Shown: positions 50,952 through 60,505 of the stretch, one piece after another | How the letters are laid out: every line of letters starts with the position of its first letter | Numbering within the stretch: position 1 is the first letter of the stretch | Source: Mycolicibacterium rhodesiae JS60 | GTDB lineage: Bacteria; Actinomycetota; Actinomycetes; Mycobacteriales; Mycobacteriaceae | Assembly (NCBI GenBank): GCA_000230935.2 | Contig: AGIQ01000002.1 | Location: 1,736,001 to 1,800,000 of the forward strand | Length of the DNA: 64,000 bases | Direction: 5' to 3' | The notes under the pieces: model-generated | Databases searched by the model: none | What the model was told of the DNA's origin: nothing | What the model saw: the letters and a program-made list of their open reading frames with translations, nothing else | Translations under genes and position numbers: made by a program

Positions 50952-52412
50952 ATGTACGCTCCAACCTGGGAATCGGTGGGAACGCATCCGCTTCCGGACT
51001 GGTACGACGACGCCAAGCTCGGGATCTTCCTGCACTGGGGGCTGTATTCGGTGCCCGGCTGGGCTCCGCAGGTAGCCGACATCCAGCAGCTGCTGAAGAC
51101 CAAGGGCCCCGCAGACATGTTGCGGGACAACCCCTATGCGGAGTGGTACCTCAACAGCAGCCGGCTGACAGGCAGCCCCACCTGGCATCACCAGCGCGAC
51201 ACCTACGGGCCCGACGCCACCTACGATGACTTCATCGCGCCCTTCGACGAGGGCACTGCCGGCGCAGACATGGCAGCCATCGCAGGCGTATGCCGCGACG
51301 CCGGTGCGGGCTATGTCGTACTCACCACCAAACACCACGACGGCTTCTGCCTGTGGCCCACGGCGCTGGAGCATCCCCGCAAGGGCCGCTACCACGCCAG
51401 GCGGGACATCGTCGGTGACCTCCGCAAGGCCGTCCTCGACGCGGGGATGCGGATGGGCTTGTACTACTCGGGCGGCTATGACTGGCCCTACAACGACGCA
51501 CTCCTGGAGAACCCTGCCGACAGTTTTCTGGCCGTGCCCCACACGCCCGATTACCGGCATTACGCTGCCGCCCACATCAGCGAGCTGATAGCGCGCTATC
51601 AGCCTTCGGTGCTGTGGAACGACATCTGCTGGCCCGCAGGCGGCGACCTGGCGGAGTTGTTCGCCGAGTACTACAACGCCGTACCCGACGGTGTGATCAA
51701 CGACCGGTGGATCCAGCCACCGTTGCACCGCGGCGCCGTCACCGACTCGCTGGCTCGGTTGGGTGGGTCTCTGCTACAACGCTTTTGGTCACTGATACCG
51801 GAGGATCGCAAATCGCTGACGTTCCCGGCCAGCCATCACTACGACATCCGCACCCCGGAATACGCGCAGTTCGACAGCATCCAGGACAAGAAGTGGGAGT
51901 CCACCCGCGGGGTGGGACATTCGTTCGGCGCCAACCGCAACGAGCGAGCAGAAGACATCGTGACCGCCACCGAGCTGGTGCGCTCCTTCGTCGATATCGT
52001 GGCCAAGAACGGCAATCTGTTGGTCGGCATCGGCCCCGATCAGTACGGCCGCTTCCCCGACGAACAGTTGGTGCCGGTCCGCGGATTGGGACAATGGTTG
52101 GGGCACAACGGCGAAGCCCTATTCGGCACCCGGCCGTGGTACATCGCCGAAACGACCACGACCGAGGGCGGGGCGATCCGGTTCACCCAGCGTGACGGTG
52201 CCGTCAACGCTGTGCTGCTGGATGTGTCGGCACCGGAGTTCGGCATTCGGGGGATCGATGCCACCGACGTGACCGAGGTGCGGATGCCTGCACTCGGCGA
52301 GCCGGTCGACTGGCGGGTGAGTGATTCGATGCTGCACGTGCGGCTACCCGAACGCCTGCCGGTGTCACCGGCCCACGTTTTGACTTTGGGCCACGGTGCG
52401 CGGCCGGTTTAG
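50952..52412 (+). CDS. GH29 alpha-L-fucosidase
   Basis: A 486-residue glycoside hydrolase. Family landmarks are WYDDAKLGIFLHWGLYSVPGW at the N-terminus, YVVLTTKHHDGFCLWPT, GLYYSGGYDWPY, and the nucleophile aspartate in VLWNDICWP. A beta-sandwich domain follows at about 400-486. No signal peptide is visible, so it may act in the cytosol. ATG 50952 was chosen; no strong ribosome site is visible. Its stop overlaps that of the convergent ABC gene (52409-52412). Confidence 0.92.
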   Translation: MYAPTWESVGTHPLPDWYDDAKLGIFLHWGLYSVPGWAPQVADIQQLLKTKGPADMLRDNPYAEWYLNSSRLTGSPTWHHQRDTYGPDATYDDFIAPFDEGTAGADMAAIAGVCRDAGAGYVVLTTKHHDGFCLWPTALEHPRKGRYHARRDIVGDLRKAVLDAGMRMGLYYSGGYDWPYNDALLENPADSFLAVPHTPDYRHYAAAHISELIARYQPSVLWNDICWPAGGDLAELFAEYYNAVPDGVINDRWIQPPLHRGAVTDSLARLGGSLLQRFWSLIPEDRKSLTFPASHHYDIRTPEYAQFDSIQDKKWESTRGVGHSFGANRNERAEDIVTATELVRSFVDIVAKNGNLLVGIGPDQYGRFPDEQLVPVRGLGQWLGHNGEALFGTRPWYIAETTTTEGGAIRFTQRDGAVNAVLLDVSAPEFGIRGIDATDVTEVRMPALGEPVDWRVSDSMLHVRLPERLPVSPAHVLTLGHGARPV

Positions 52413-53179
52413 AGCACCTTCGACAGAAAATCCTGCAGCCGTTGGCTTTTGGGGTTACCGAACACCTCGTCGGGGGAGTCGTCCTCGACGATGTTGCCGT
52501 CGGCCATGAAGATCACCCGTGACGACACCTCTCTGGCGAAGCCCATCTCGTGGGTGACCACCACCATCGTCATGCCGCCCTCGGCCAAGTCACGCAGCAC
52601 CTGCAGCACGTCACCGACCATCTCGGGGTCCAGCGCACTGGTGGCCTCGTCGAACAACATGATCGACGGATCCATCGCCAGTGCCCGGGCGATCGCGACG
52701 CGCTGCTTCTGGCCGCCCGAGAGGGTGGACGGCTTCACATGGGCCTTCTCGGCCAGTCCGACCTGACCAAGAAGTTCCATCGCCTTCTTCTCGGCGGCGG
52801 CCTTGTCCATCTTCTTGGTCGTCAGCGGCGCCAGCGTGACGTTCTGCAGCACAGTCATGTGCGGGAAAAGGTTGAAATGCTGGAACACCATGCCGATGTG
52901 CTGACGCACCTTGTCCAGATTCACCTTCCGGTCGGTGAGGTCGAACGTGTCGACGACCACCTTGCCCGCGGTGATGTCCTCGAGCTTGTTCAGGCACCGC
53001 AGGAACGTCGACTTCCCGGACCCCGACGGACCGATGACACACACCACCTCACCCTGCTTGATATCAGTGGTGATGCCGTCGAGGACAACCAGTTCGCCGA
53101 ACGCCTTCTTGAGTCCCTCGATGTGAATCATCACCGTGCCTTCGGGTTGCTCCGCGGCGGAATCGGGAACGAGGTTCAT
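52409..53179 (-). CDS. Amino-acid ABC transporter ATP-binding protein (GlnQ type)
   Basis: A 256-residue ATPase. Walker A is VIGPSGSGKSTFLRCLN, the Q-loop region is GMVFQHFNLFPHMTVLQNV, the signature is STLSGGQKQRVAIARAL, Walker B is IMLFDEATSALDPE, and the H-loop is VVTHEM. This set and the HFNLFPHMT segment mark the polar amino acid transporter class. Its ATG overlaps the permease stop by four bases. With the fused binding protein/permease it makes a two-gene uptake system, for example for glutamine or another polar amino acid. Confidence 0.94.
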   Translation of the reverse strand: MNLVPDSAAEQPEGTVMIHIEGLKKAFGELVVLDGITTDIKQGEVVCVIGPSGSGKSTFLRCLNKLEDITAGKVVVDTFDLTDRKVNLDKVRQHIGMVFQHFNLFPHMTVLQNVTLAPLTTKKMDKAAAEKKAMELLGQVGLAEKAHVKPSTLSGGQKQRVAIARALAMDPSIMLFDEATSALDPEMVGDVLQVLRDLAEGGMTMVVVTHEMGFAREVSSRVIFMADGNIVEDDSPDEVFGNPKSQRLQDFLSKVL

Positions 53180-54645
53180 TTCACGATCCTTTTCTCGATG
53201 CGGTCGGACAGTTTGGTCAGCGCCATGATGACGATGAAGTAGATGATCCCGATGATCAGCCACATCTCGAACGACTTGTAGTTGCCCGCGATGATGATCC
53301 GCCCGGTCTGAGTCAACTCGGCGATGCCGATCACCGACAGGATCGAGGTGTCCTTCAAGGTGATCACGAACTGGTTGATGTACGACGGAATCATCGTCCG
53401 GATCGCCTGCGGCAGAATCACTTTCCGCATCGTCGGCAGGTAGCCGATGCCGAGGCTGCGAGCGGCCTCCATCTGCCCCTTGTCGACCGACTGGATGCCG
53501 CCGCGGACGATCTCGGTCATGTAGGCGCCGGCATTGAGTGACAGCGTGATGACGCCTGCGGTCAACGCCGACATCTGGAAATCGAGGGCCGTCGGGATGC
53601 CGAAGTAGATGAAGAAGGCCTGAACCAGCAGCGGGGTGCCGCGGAAGATGTCGACGAACGTCGTGCCGATGCCCCGCAGCACGATCAACCGCGACACCCG
53701 GAACAGGCCGAAGATGATGCCGAGAATCAGCGCGAAGAAGATCGAGATGACCGTCAGGAAGACGGTCATCTTCAGGCCCTCGAGCAGCAGTGGGTAGGTG
53801 CTCTTGATCAGGCCCAAGTACGAGGTGTCGTCGGTGCTGGCCTTCTCGCCGAGGTAGGTGTTGACGATCTCGTCGTAGCGGCCGGACTTCTTGAGGTTGT
53901 CCAGGCCGGCGTTGAACTTCTGGAGCAACTCGGCATTGCGGCCCTTGTTGACAGCGAAGCCGTAACCGGTGGGGTCCTCCTTGGGTCCCACGGTCTTGAA
54001 CCCGCTGCCCTGCGCGATGTTGTAGAGCAGTACGGGGTAATCCTCGAAGGCTGCCTGCGAGTTACCGGTCTTGACCTCGTCGAACATCGAAGACGAATCC
54101 GCGAACGAGACAACCTGGAAGCCGTACTTGTCTTTGATGGAGTTGGCGAACGTCGCGCCCTGGGTGCCGTTCTTGACCGCGACCTTCTTGCCGCGCAAGT
54201 CCTCATAGGACTTGATGTCGTTGTTGGTCTTGAGCACCGCCATCTGAATACCGGACTCGAAGTACGGTTCGGAGAAGTCGAAGACCTGTTTGCGCTTGTC
54301 GGTGATCGACATGCCGGCGATCACGCCGTCGACCTGATTGGCCTGCACGGCCTGCAGTGCGGCGTCGAAGCCAAGCGGCTTGATGTCGACCGTGAACTTC
54401 TGATCCTCGGCGATCGCACGGATGAGATCCATGTCGATGCCGACGAAATTGCCTTGCTTGTCCTGGAATTCGAAGGGAGCGAAGGTCGTGTCGGTGGCGA
54501 TCACATAGTTCTCGCCGTCGGCTACCGCGCGGGCGGGGGAGAGCAATCCGGCCGCGAACACGGTCACGAGTGCGGCCAATACCACGGCGGCGCCTGCCCG
54601 GCCGGTCCCTCGTCGAGACATTCGTCGTAACCATCTCGTCGGCAT
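53176..54645 (-). CDS. Amino-acid ABC transporter: fused solute-binding protein and permease
   Basis: A 489-residue fusion. A signal sequence (about 15-42) leads into a family 3 periplasmic-type binding domain (about 45-270) with YVIATDTTFAPFEFQDKQG and VDGVIAGMSITDKRKQVFDFSEPY. A HisM/GlnP-type permease (about 280-489) follows, with the EAA loop QMEAARSLGIGYLPTMRKVILPQA and IFRGTPLLVQAFFIYFG. Fused binding/permease subunits are known from GlnPQ-type systems of Gram-positive bacteria. It is encoded just before the ATPase; the exact substrate is unknown. Confidence 0.94.
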   Translation of the reverse strand: MPTRWLRRMSRRGTGRAGAAVVLAALVTVFAAGLLSPARAVADGENYVIATDTTFAPFEFQDKQGNFVGIDMDLIRAIAEDQKFTVDIKPLGFDAALQAVQANQVDGVIAGMSITDKRKQVFDFSEPYFESGIQMAVLKTNNDIKSYEDLRGKKVAVKNGTQGATFANSIKDKYGFQVVSFADSSSMFDEVKTGNSQAAFEDYPVLLYNIAQGSGFKTVGPKEDPTGYGFAVNKGRNAELLQKFNAGLDNLKKSGRYDEIVNTYLGEKASTDDTSYLGLIKSTYPLLLEGLKMTVFLTVISIFFALILGIIFGLFRVSRLIVLRGIGTTFVDIFRGTPLLVQAFFIYFGIPTALDFQMSALTAGVITLSLNAGAYMTEIVRGGIQSVDKGQMEAARSLGIGYLPTMRKVILPQAIRTMIPSYINQFVITLKDTSILSVIGIAELTQTGRIIIAGNYKSFEMWLIIGIIYFIVIMALTKLSDRIEKRIVK

Positions 54646-54788
54646 GCGTTCCCCTCCTATTTTCGGATTGTGGGCGTGGGGTTCACGCTAATGCCATGGC
54701 CTGCCGCCTGCTCGGGTAACCACAATTCCGTAGCGTCGCGGCCCGACGTCGGTCAGGCTGGGGACCACCATCTACGACAAGGAGTTCC

Positions 54789-55238
54789 ATGACCGTTCGA
54801 GCATCGACCGTCGCGGGCATCGCTGTCGCGGTCTGCGCGGTGCTGCCGGCAGCGTCGGCCGGGGCGACCCCTCCCGACGGTGATGCCGCGCGCACCGATC
54901 TCGCCAAGGGCACCACCGAGACCCCGGTCTCGATCACCACCGACGGCCCCACAACCCTGATCGTTCAGAGCCTCGTCCTGCAGCCCGGCGCCTCCAGCGG
55001 CTGGCACACCCACCCTGGCAGCGAGTTGTCGGCGATCACCGCAGGGGCGGTGGCACTGCAGACCGCCAGCGCGTGCGGCCCGGTGACCTACAGTGCCGGC
55101 CAGGCGGTGTTCATCCCGGCGGGTGTGCCGCACCGGGTGGACAACCCGTCGGCATCGGAAGCGCAGGTGGTGCTGACCTACACGCTTCCCGTCGATGCGC
55201 CGCTTCGTGACGACGCCCCCGACGTGTGCGCGAAATAG
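54789..55238 (+). CDS. Secreted cupin-domain protein
   Basis: A 149-residue exported protein. Signal peptide about 1-26; cupin fold with the first metal motif GWHTHPGSELSAITAG and the second AVFIPAGVPHRVDNPS. Histidines in both motifs could bind a metal ion. Two cysteines (ACGPVTYS, DVCAK) may form a disulfide. Enzymatic role unknown. ATG 54789 follows AAGGAG. Confidence 0.85.
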   Translation: MTVRASTVAGIAVAVCAVLPAASAGATPPDGDAARTDLAKGTTETPVSITTDGPTTLIVQSLVLQPGASSGWHTHPGSELSAITAGAVALQTASACGPVTYSAGQAVFIPAGVPHRVDNPSASEAQVVLTYTLPVDAPLRDDAPDVCAK

Positions 55239-55247
55239 CACCGGGCT

Positions 55248-56381
55248 GTGCCGGACCCCCGTTCCGCCTATGCGCGTCTGCGCGCCGCGCATCTGACAGC
55301 GGTTTCGGCGGCGCTCGAGGATCTCTCCTCCGCGCCGATCATGACAAAGCAGCAGGCTCAGGAGAATTGGGACGCGGTGATCACTGCGCCGGATCTCGAC
55401 CGCGCCGGTGCTGAGCGGATTCTGGCTGAGCAGCAATGGTTTTCCTACACCGCGCATGATCAGCAGGTGGTCAGCTCGGGCGGGTCGAGCGGTGTACGCG
55501 GCGTCTACGTCTGGGACTGGCCGTTCTTCATCAGCACGGCCTGCCTCGCGTGGCGGATGCAGGCTCGCGACGAACGCCGTGCACCGGCGACCGGTAATCG
55601 GCTTGCCGTGCTGACCGCCGCCGTGCCGCCGCATGCCAGCACAGCGCTGTTCGACGTGCCGACCGTCGACGGCATGCAGACGACGGTGATCGGCAGGCTC
55701 GCGCGCGCGACGCTGGCGGGCGAGCTGGCGATCCGGCCGCGGCGGGTGAGCACCAACTCCGAGCCGCTGCTGCCCGAGGACCGCGAAGCCATCCGGAAGG
55801 CGTGGGGTGCTACGGTCCACAACCTTTGGGGCTCAACGGAGATCGGTGTCCAGGCGGTCGGCTGCGGCCACGGTGAGGGTCTGCACGTCTGCGAAGACGA
55901 GGTGATCCTCGAACGTGTCGGCGCCGACGGCGTGCCGGTCGGGCCCGCCGAACCGGCGGCCCGCACCTTGGCCACCGGACTGGCCAACCTGACGTTCCCG
56001 TTCATTCGCTACGACCTCGGGGACGAGGTCACCCTGCTGTCCGGGGAATGCCCGTGCGGCAGTGCGTTCCTGCGGGTCGCCGATGTCACCGGCCGCCGTG
56101 ACGAGGACTTCTCCTACGGCGCGATCACGGTGCCGGCCAGCGCTTTTCGACACGTGCTGGGGACCGATCCACGGATCACCGAATACCAGGTCGCCCAGAC
56201 CGTGACGGGTGCGGACATCCACGTCGTCGGCGACCCAGATCCTGCCGCCCTGTCAGCCCAGATTGCGATCGCGGTGCGGCGCTACGGCCTGCAGCACCCC
56301 CAGATCACGGTCACCGTCGTCGAACAGCTCCAGCGGCACCAGGCCACCGGAAAGCTGACCCGGTTCGTCCCGCGCCGGTGA
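55248..56381 (+). CDS. Phenylacetate-CoA ligase-like adenylate-forming enzyme
   Basis: A 377-residue protein of the PaaK branch. The P-loop-like motif is VVSSGGSSGVRGVYVWD; VHNLWGSTEIGVQ carries the ATP-binding tyrosine/tryptophan region, and FPFIRYDLGDEV the adenine/ribose aspartate. The C-terminal segment ends ATGKLTRFV with the catalytic-type lysine. CGHGEGLHVCEDEV and ECPCGSAF suggest the zinc-like cysteine sites found in this branch. It is shorter than classic PaaK (about 430). The acyl substrate is unknown. GTG start. Confidence 0.85.
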   Translation: MPDPRSAYARLRAAHLTAVSAALEDLSSAPIMTKQQAQENWDAVITAPDLDRAGAERILAEQQWFSYTAHDQQVVSSGGSSGVRGVYVWDWPFFISTACLAWRMQARDERRAPATGNRLAVLTAAVPPHASTALFDVPTVDGMQTTVIGRLARATLAGELAIRPRRVSTNSEPLLPEDREAIRKAWGATVHNLWGSTEIGVQAVGCGHGEGLHVCEDEVILERVGADGVPVGPAEPAARTLATGLANLTFPFIRYDLGDEVTLLSGECPCGSAFLRVADVTGRRDEDFSYGAITVPASAFRHVLGTDPRITEYQVAQTVTGADIHVVGDPDPAALSAQIAIAVRRYGLQHPQITVTVVEQLQRHQATGKLTRFVPRR

Positions 56382-56384
56382 TCC

Positions 56385-57050
56385 TCACTCCTGTTGGACG
56401 GTGTTGTCGAAGCCGGACTTGTTGATCTTCGGCGAGCCGCCCCGATAGGTGACCTTGTTGTCTATCCCGGAGACGTCGATGGTGTCGGTGGCATCGATGG
56501 TCACGATGTTGTTCATGCCGGACACCTGAACGAGCTTGCAGTGGCCGGTGGTCACCACGGTGTTGTCCACGCCGCTGATGGTGACAACGGTGTCGTCGCA
56601 GGCGATCCTCTTGTTCTCGCTGACGCCGGACACGCTGACGGTGCCGCCGGGCGCCGGGGTCGCCACCGTGGCCGCCGAACTGGACGGCCCTGTCGGAGTC
56701 GGGGTCCTGGTGGTACGGCTGGGCCGGGTGGGTGTGGTGAACGTTCCGCCGCCGCCGGAGATGGTCGGGGTGCCCGCTCGGTTGACGGCGAACAGCGAGG
56801 TCGCCACGATCGCGCCGCCACCGATGATCAGCCCAACGACCAGCAGTGCCAGCACAATCCAGCCGACGCGCATGCCGGACGAGGGCGACGGGACGGACGG
56901 CGGCGGCATCGGCGGACCGTAGTACCCCGGTGGGGGTGGCGGGGGCGGCCAGCCGCCCGGGGTGCCAGTGGTCCCCAGTTCGCGCGCCTGCTCGGTGAGT
57001 GGACGCTCGAGGTCGCGGATGCGCTTCTCGGGATCGTCGTCTGGGTTCAT
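56385..57050 (-). CDS. DUF3060 membrane-anchored protein
   Basis: A 221-residue protein. A cytosolic charged N-terminus is followed by a Pro-rich segment and one membrane helix (about 63-85, VGWIVLALLVVGLIIGGG). A Thr/Pro/Ser linker leads to a beta-solenoid-like C-terminal region (about 145-221), where motifs of the type ISGVDNTVV, VSGMNNIVTI and VSGIDNKVT recur every 18-22 residues: the DUF3060 signature. ATG 57050 follows GGAG. It is divergent from the MFS gene over only 46 bases. Confidence 0.87.
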   Translation of the reverse strand: MNPDDDPEKRIRDLERPLTEQARELGTTGTPGGWPPPPPPPGYYGPPMPPPSVPSPSSGMRVGWIVLALLVVGLIIGGGAIVATSLFAVNRAGTPTISGGGGTFTTPTRPSRTTRTPTPTGPSSSAATVATPAPGGTVSVSGVSENKRIACDDTVVTISGVDNTVVTTGHCKLVQVSGMNNIVTIDATDTIDVSGIDNKVTYRGGSPKINKSGFDNTVQQE

Positions 57051-57096
57051 CGGCTCCTGCTCCTCGATCAGGTCGGTGATCAGACTATTGCTAGGT

Positions 57097-58356
57097 GTGC
57101 GTCCAGTCGGCAATATCCCCGTGGTGGAGGTCGCCTACCGTACGCTGCTCACCCAGGGCACGCTGTACACCACCGGCACTCAGTTGGCCAACGTGTCGGT
57201 GGTACTGCCGTTCATCTGCGCCCAGGAGGGTTACTACTGGGCGGCCGGATTGCTCTATCCGGCCTACTGCATCGGCATCGTCGGTGGAAACTCACTGTCG
57301 CCGTACGTGCTCGCCCGCGCTCGGCATCTCAAACACCTGGTGATCGCCACCACCACGCTGATGATGGCCGCCCTCGTGGTGATCAGCGCGTTCTCGGCAT
57401 GGACCAAATTGTTCATCGCTGGGATCTTCCTGGCCGTATCGCTGGCCACCGGAGTGGTCGGTGGCGTCTCCAAAGTTGCTTTCTCCGAGGTTGTTTCGAG
57501 CAAACTCGACGACCACCGTCGCAGCGACCTGGTGCTCACCCAGGGAGCGATCGGGGCCATTCTCGCCATCGGAACCACCTTGGTGCTGCTCCCGTTCCTG
57601 GCTCAGCGGGACCCGGCGCACAGTCACCTCGACCTGCTCTGGCTGGGCTCGTCGGGCCTACTGGCCGCTGCGATCGCCGCAGTTTTCATCGGGCCGGTGC
57701 AGGCCTCGGCTACCAGCCGGGTGACGTTCCGGGAGACGTACAGCGACGGCGTGCGCGCCGCGAAATCGCAGTCGTGGTTCCGCCGCTACGTTGTCATCCA
57801 ACTGCTGTTCGTTCCGGTCAGCCTGGGCACGTCGTTCTACAGCATCCACGCGTCGGTGAACCACAGTGACTCCGCGGGCAGCCTGCACGTGCTGGTGATC
57901 TCGTCGAGCATCGGCATGGTGGCCGGCTCGTTGTTCTGGCGCTTCGTCAGCCGCACGCTGGGGGTGCGCGGCATGCTGATCAACTCTGCTCTGCTGGGTA
58001 GCGCGGCCGCCGCTGTGTGCGTGACGATGGAGTACCGCAACGACCTGAACCACATCTGGATCTACGGCATCGTCTTCATCCTCGCGACGATGGCCTACCA
58101 GGCCATCTTCAGCGCCGGGCTGGCCTGGGTCGGCGCCTTCGCCGCCGAACAGCACCGGGCCACCCTGCTGGGTTTCGGGTCATTGGTGATCGCCGTCGAG
58201 TCCTCCCTGCTGGGCGCGGCGCTGGGCGCGGTCGCGCAGAACGCGGCGGTGGCCGGGCCGATCTTGACGCTGCTCGGTCTCAACATCGTCGCCGGGGCGG
58301 CGGCGGTCTGGGTCGCGCCGTCCAACGAGCGGTTGGCCTCACTTCGGGGGCAATAG
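57097..58356 (+). CDS. Major facilitator superfamily-type transporter
   Basis: A 419-residue protein with about 12 hydrophobic segments. The N-terminal half includes QLANVSVVLPFICAQEGYYWAAG and VIATTTLMMAALVVISAF. The C-terminal half includes IYGIVFILATMAYQAIFSAGL and LVIAVESSLLGAALGAVAQN. No specific transporter class or substrate could be read. The GTG at 57097 was taken as start; GTG 57121 is equally possible, and neither has a strong ribosome site. Confidence 0.8.
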   Translation: MRPVGNIPVVEVAYRTLLTQGTLYTTGTQLANVSVVLPFICAQEGYYWAAGLLYPAYCIGIVGGNSLSPYVLARARHLKHLVIATTTLMMAALVVISAFSAWTKLFIAGIFLAVSLATGVVGGVSKVAFSEVVSSKLDDHRRSDLVLTQGAIGAILAIGTTLVLLPFLAQRDPAHSHLDLLWLGSSGLLAAAIAAVFIGPVQASATSRVTFRETYSDGVRAAKSQSWFRRYVVIQLLFVPVSLGTSFYSIHASVNHSDSAGSLHVLVISSSIGMVAGSLFWRFVSRTLGVRGMLINSALLGSAAAAVCVTMEYRNDLNHIWIYGIVFILATMAYQAIFSAGLAWVGAFAAEQHRATLLGFGSLVIAVESSLLGAALGAVAQNAAVAGPILTLLGLNIVAGAAAVWVAPSNERLASLRGQ

Positions 58357-58956
58357 CCGAACGGCATGCGCCACAACGGCGTCGAGATCGTCGTTCACGC
58401 CGAGCCGGCCTATGTGCTCGGCAGCGATCCGGCCCGCAGTCGCGAGGTCGTCGAGCAGATGGTGTGATCTGAACCACTAGCGAATTGCTGAGACTCACTC
58501 GCTAACTACGCGGATCAGCGAACTTGATCGCGATCAAGATCGAGTAGTCGGCTACCTGGCCGAGTGCAGGTGTCAACCGCGTCAATAACTTAAGGACTTT
58601 CCTTAGAAATTTAGGCGCGACTGAGGCATTGTGATTTCGGCCTCTTTCGGCTCTGTCGGGCTGAGAAAATCTAAGCCCACAAGTCATTCAAGCGCGTGAT
58701 TCGCGATCTTGAAAGAATCCGAAAGGGCATGTCAATGAGTATTTTTGGCGGCATTCCCTGACTTTGCAACGAATTGATAACGATACGCTCCTTAGGCCTT
58801 GCTGAGACTCGCGGGGTGCATGGGAATTACGTTGTGAAAGCCGCGAATTCTCCCCGAATTCACTCGCTACACTCGTCCAAAGCGGTTACCGCCAGGTAAC
58901 GCACAACGACCAAAGACAATGTCCGGCCGCATCCCGGTCGGCGGAGGTACGAGATC
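58357..58956. other. Long AT-richer intergenic region
   Basis: About 600 bases upstream of the beta-propeller gene. Just after the MFS stop, a 33-codon frame at 58366-58467 reads MRHNGVEIVVHAEPAYVLGS and ends EVVEQMV; it looks protein-like, perhaps a remnant or a small protein. The rest (about 58560-58900) is AT-richer than the genome and holds no other ORF, so it is probably a long promoter or leader region. A 16-bp palindrome lies at 58523-58538. Confidence 0.55.
58523..58538. promoter_or_regulatory. 16-bp perfect palindrome CTTGATCGCGATCAAG
   Basis: A perfect palindrome 418 bases before the beta-propeller start. Size and symmetry suit a dimeric regulator. It is far from the start codon, which may mean a long leader or an unannotated transcript. 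No adjacent regulator gene exists. Confidence 0.5.
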
Positions 58957-60096
58957 ATGGCAAACGCAACGGGAGTTACGGAAGGGGCGCAGCACACCGG
59001 TGTTGCGGTCGCCGAGCGGGCCGCCGCTGCGCACTCGCTGTGGCTGTCGTCGCTGCCGGTGATCCGGCGCGCCCCGATCAGTGATCTGCTGCCGCAGCTG
59101 CTGCGGGGCGCCGAGCTGGAGCCGCTGACCGAGCCGATCGCCGCGCCGGTCGTGACCATCGCCAGGACGCTCGCCGCGGGGCACGGGCCGGTCAGTGACA
59201 TGGCCGTCAGCCCCGATGGCCGCTACCTGGTCACCGCGCACTACGGCGCCGACGTTGTCTGCGTCATCGACGCTGCGACCTTGACGGTGACCACCACCAT
59301 CGACGGCCTGTCCGAGCCCTATGCCGCTGTTGTCGTCGCCGATCGCGCGTATGTCAGCGCGGCCTCCAATGACGTCGACGCCGTGGTGGCTGTCGACACC
59401 CGTACCGGGATGCCGTTGGCGGCCAAGACCTTTGAGATGACGGCCGGTGGAATGGCGGTAAGCCCGGCCGCCGACGTGCTCTACGTCGCGCGCACCGCCA
59501 ACGACACGGTCGACATCGCGGTCGTCGACATCGAGACCGGCACGGTCGAGGCCATCGAGATCCCGGCTGCTCCGGGCGCTTCCGTCGAGGCGCTGTGCAT
59601 CAGCGCGGACGGTTCGCGCCTGTTCGCCGCGCTGACCACGCCCTCCGGTGGCCTGCTTGCGATCGTCGACACCAAGGACCGTGCGGTCCGCGACGTGGTG
59701 GTGATCGACGGCTCCATCGGTGACATCGCGGTGATGCCCAACGGCCGCACCGTGTTCGGCACCGGTTGCGATGCCGAGTTCCGCGGCGCCATCCACGTCA
59801 TCGACGTCACGGGTGCCCGGGTCACCGACACGATCGCGATGGGCGGGGTGCCCACGCAGCTGGTTCTCAGCCGCGACGGCGCCTGCGCCTACATCGTCGA
59901 CCGCAACGAGGTGGCCGTGCTGTGTACCGCCACCTCCGAGATCGTCGACAGTGTCGTCATCGGCCCACAGCTGTCCTGTCTGGCCGCCGACCCGGTGCGC
60001 AACCGCCTGTATGCGGCCGACTACACCGGCGCGATCACCGCGCTGCGCCTGGACCCCGCGGCCCAGCAGCCGCAGTCGGCTGTCGCGGCATCCTGA
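58957..60096 (+). CDS. YVTN/cytochrome D1-type beta-propeller protein
   Basis: A 379-residue protein with a helical N-terminus (about 1-60) and a propeller of about seven blades (about 65-370) with motifs such as VSDMAVSPDGRYLVTAHYGADVVCVIDAATL and YVARTANDTVDIAVVDIETG, characteristic of YVTN repeats. No signal peptide is visible, so it may be cytosolic or use another route. It probably acts as a binding scaffold. The ATG at 58957 follows GGAGG. Confidence 0.85.
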   Translation: MANATGVTEGAQHTGVAVAERAAAAHSLWLSSLPVIRRAPISDLLPQLLRGAELEPLTEPIAAPVVTIARTLAAGHGPVSDMAVSPDGRYLVTAHYGADVVCVIDAATLTVTTTIDGLSEPYAAVVVADRAYVSAASNDVDAVVAVDTRTGMPLAAKTFEMTAGGMAVSPAADVLYVARTANDTVDIAVVDIETGTVEAIEIPAAPGASVEALCISADGSRLFAALTTPSGGLLAIVDTKDRAVRDVVVIDGSIGDIAVMPNGRTVFGTGCDAEFRGAIHVIDVTGARVTDTIAMGGVPTQLVLSRDGACAYIVDRNEVAVLCTATSEIVDSVVIGPQLSCLAADPVRNRLYAADYTGAITALRLDPAAQQPQSAVAAS

Positions 60097-60118
60097 GCCG
60101 CCTGCCACGATCGAGGCC

Positions 60119-60505
60119 ATGACCGTGACTCCCCGGCAGCGCGTCGTCAACCTCGTTCAGCGTCACATCGCCAACCCGGTGATGCGGATGGTTCCGATCC
60201 AGACCCTGTTGGAGACGACGGGCCGAAAATCCGGACAACCGCGACGTACCCCGATCGGTGGCCGGCTGACCGGCAGTGAGTTCTGGCTGGTGTCGGAGTT
60301 CGGTGATCGATCGCAGTACGTTCGCAACATCGAGGCGAATCCGCGGGTGCGGGTTCGCGTTCGCGGACGCTGGCACAGCGGGACGGCCACCCTGCTACCC
60401 GAGGACGATGCGCGGGCCAGACTGGCCGAACTTCCGTGGATGAACAGTGCGGCGGTGCGCGCGATGGGTGACAACCTGCTCACCATCCGCGTCGATCTGG
60501 ACTAG
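60119..60505 (+). CDS. F420-dependent nitroreductase-like protein (Ddn/DUF385 family)
   Basis: A 128-residue split-barrel protein: LLETTGRKSGQPRRTPIGG and FWLVSEFGDRSQYVRNIEANPRVRVRVRGRWH match the deazaflavin-dependent (Ddn) family, which uses the cofactor F420 to reduce quinones or nitro compounds. The length is usual. ATG 60119 follows the propeller gene by 22 bases; the two may be co-transcribed. Its stop overlaps that of the convergent gene (60502-60505). Confidence 0.9.
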   Translation: MTVTPRQRVVNLVQRHIANPVMRMVPIQTLLETTGRKSGQPRRTPIGGRLTGSEFWLVSEFGDRSQYVRNIEANPRVRVRVRGRWHSGTATLLPEDDARARLAELPWMNSAAVRAMGDNLLTIRVDLD

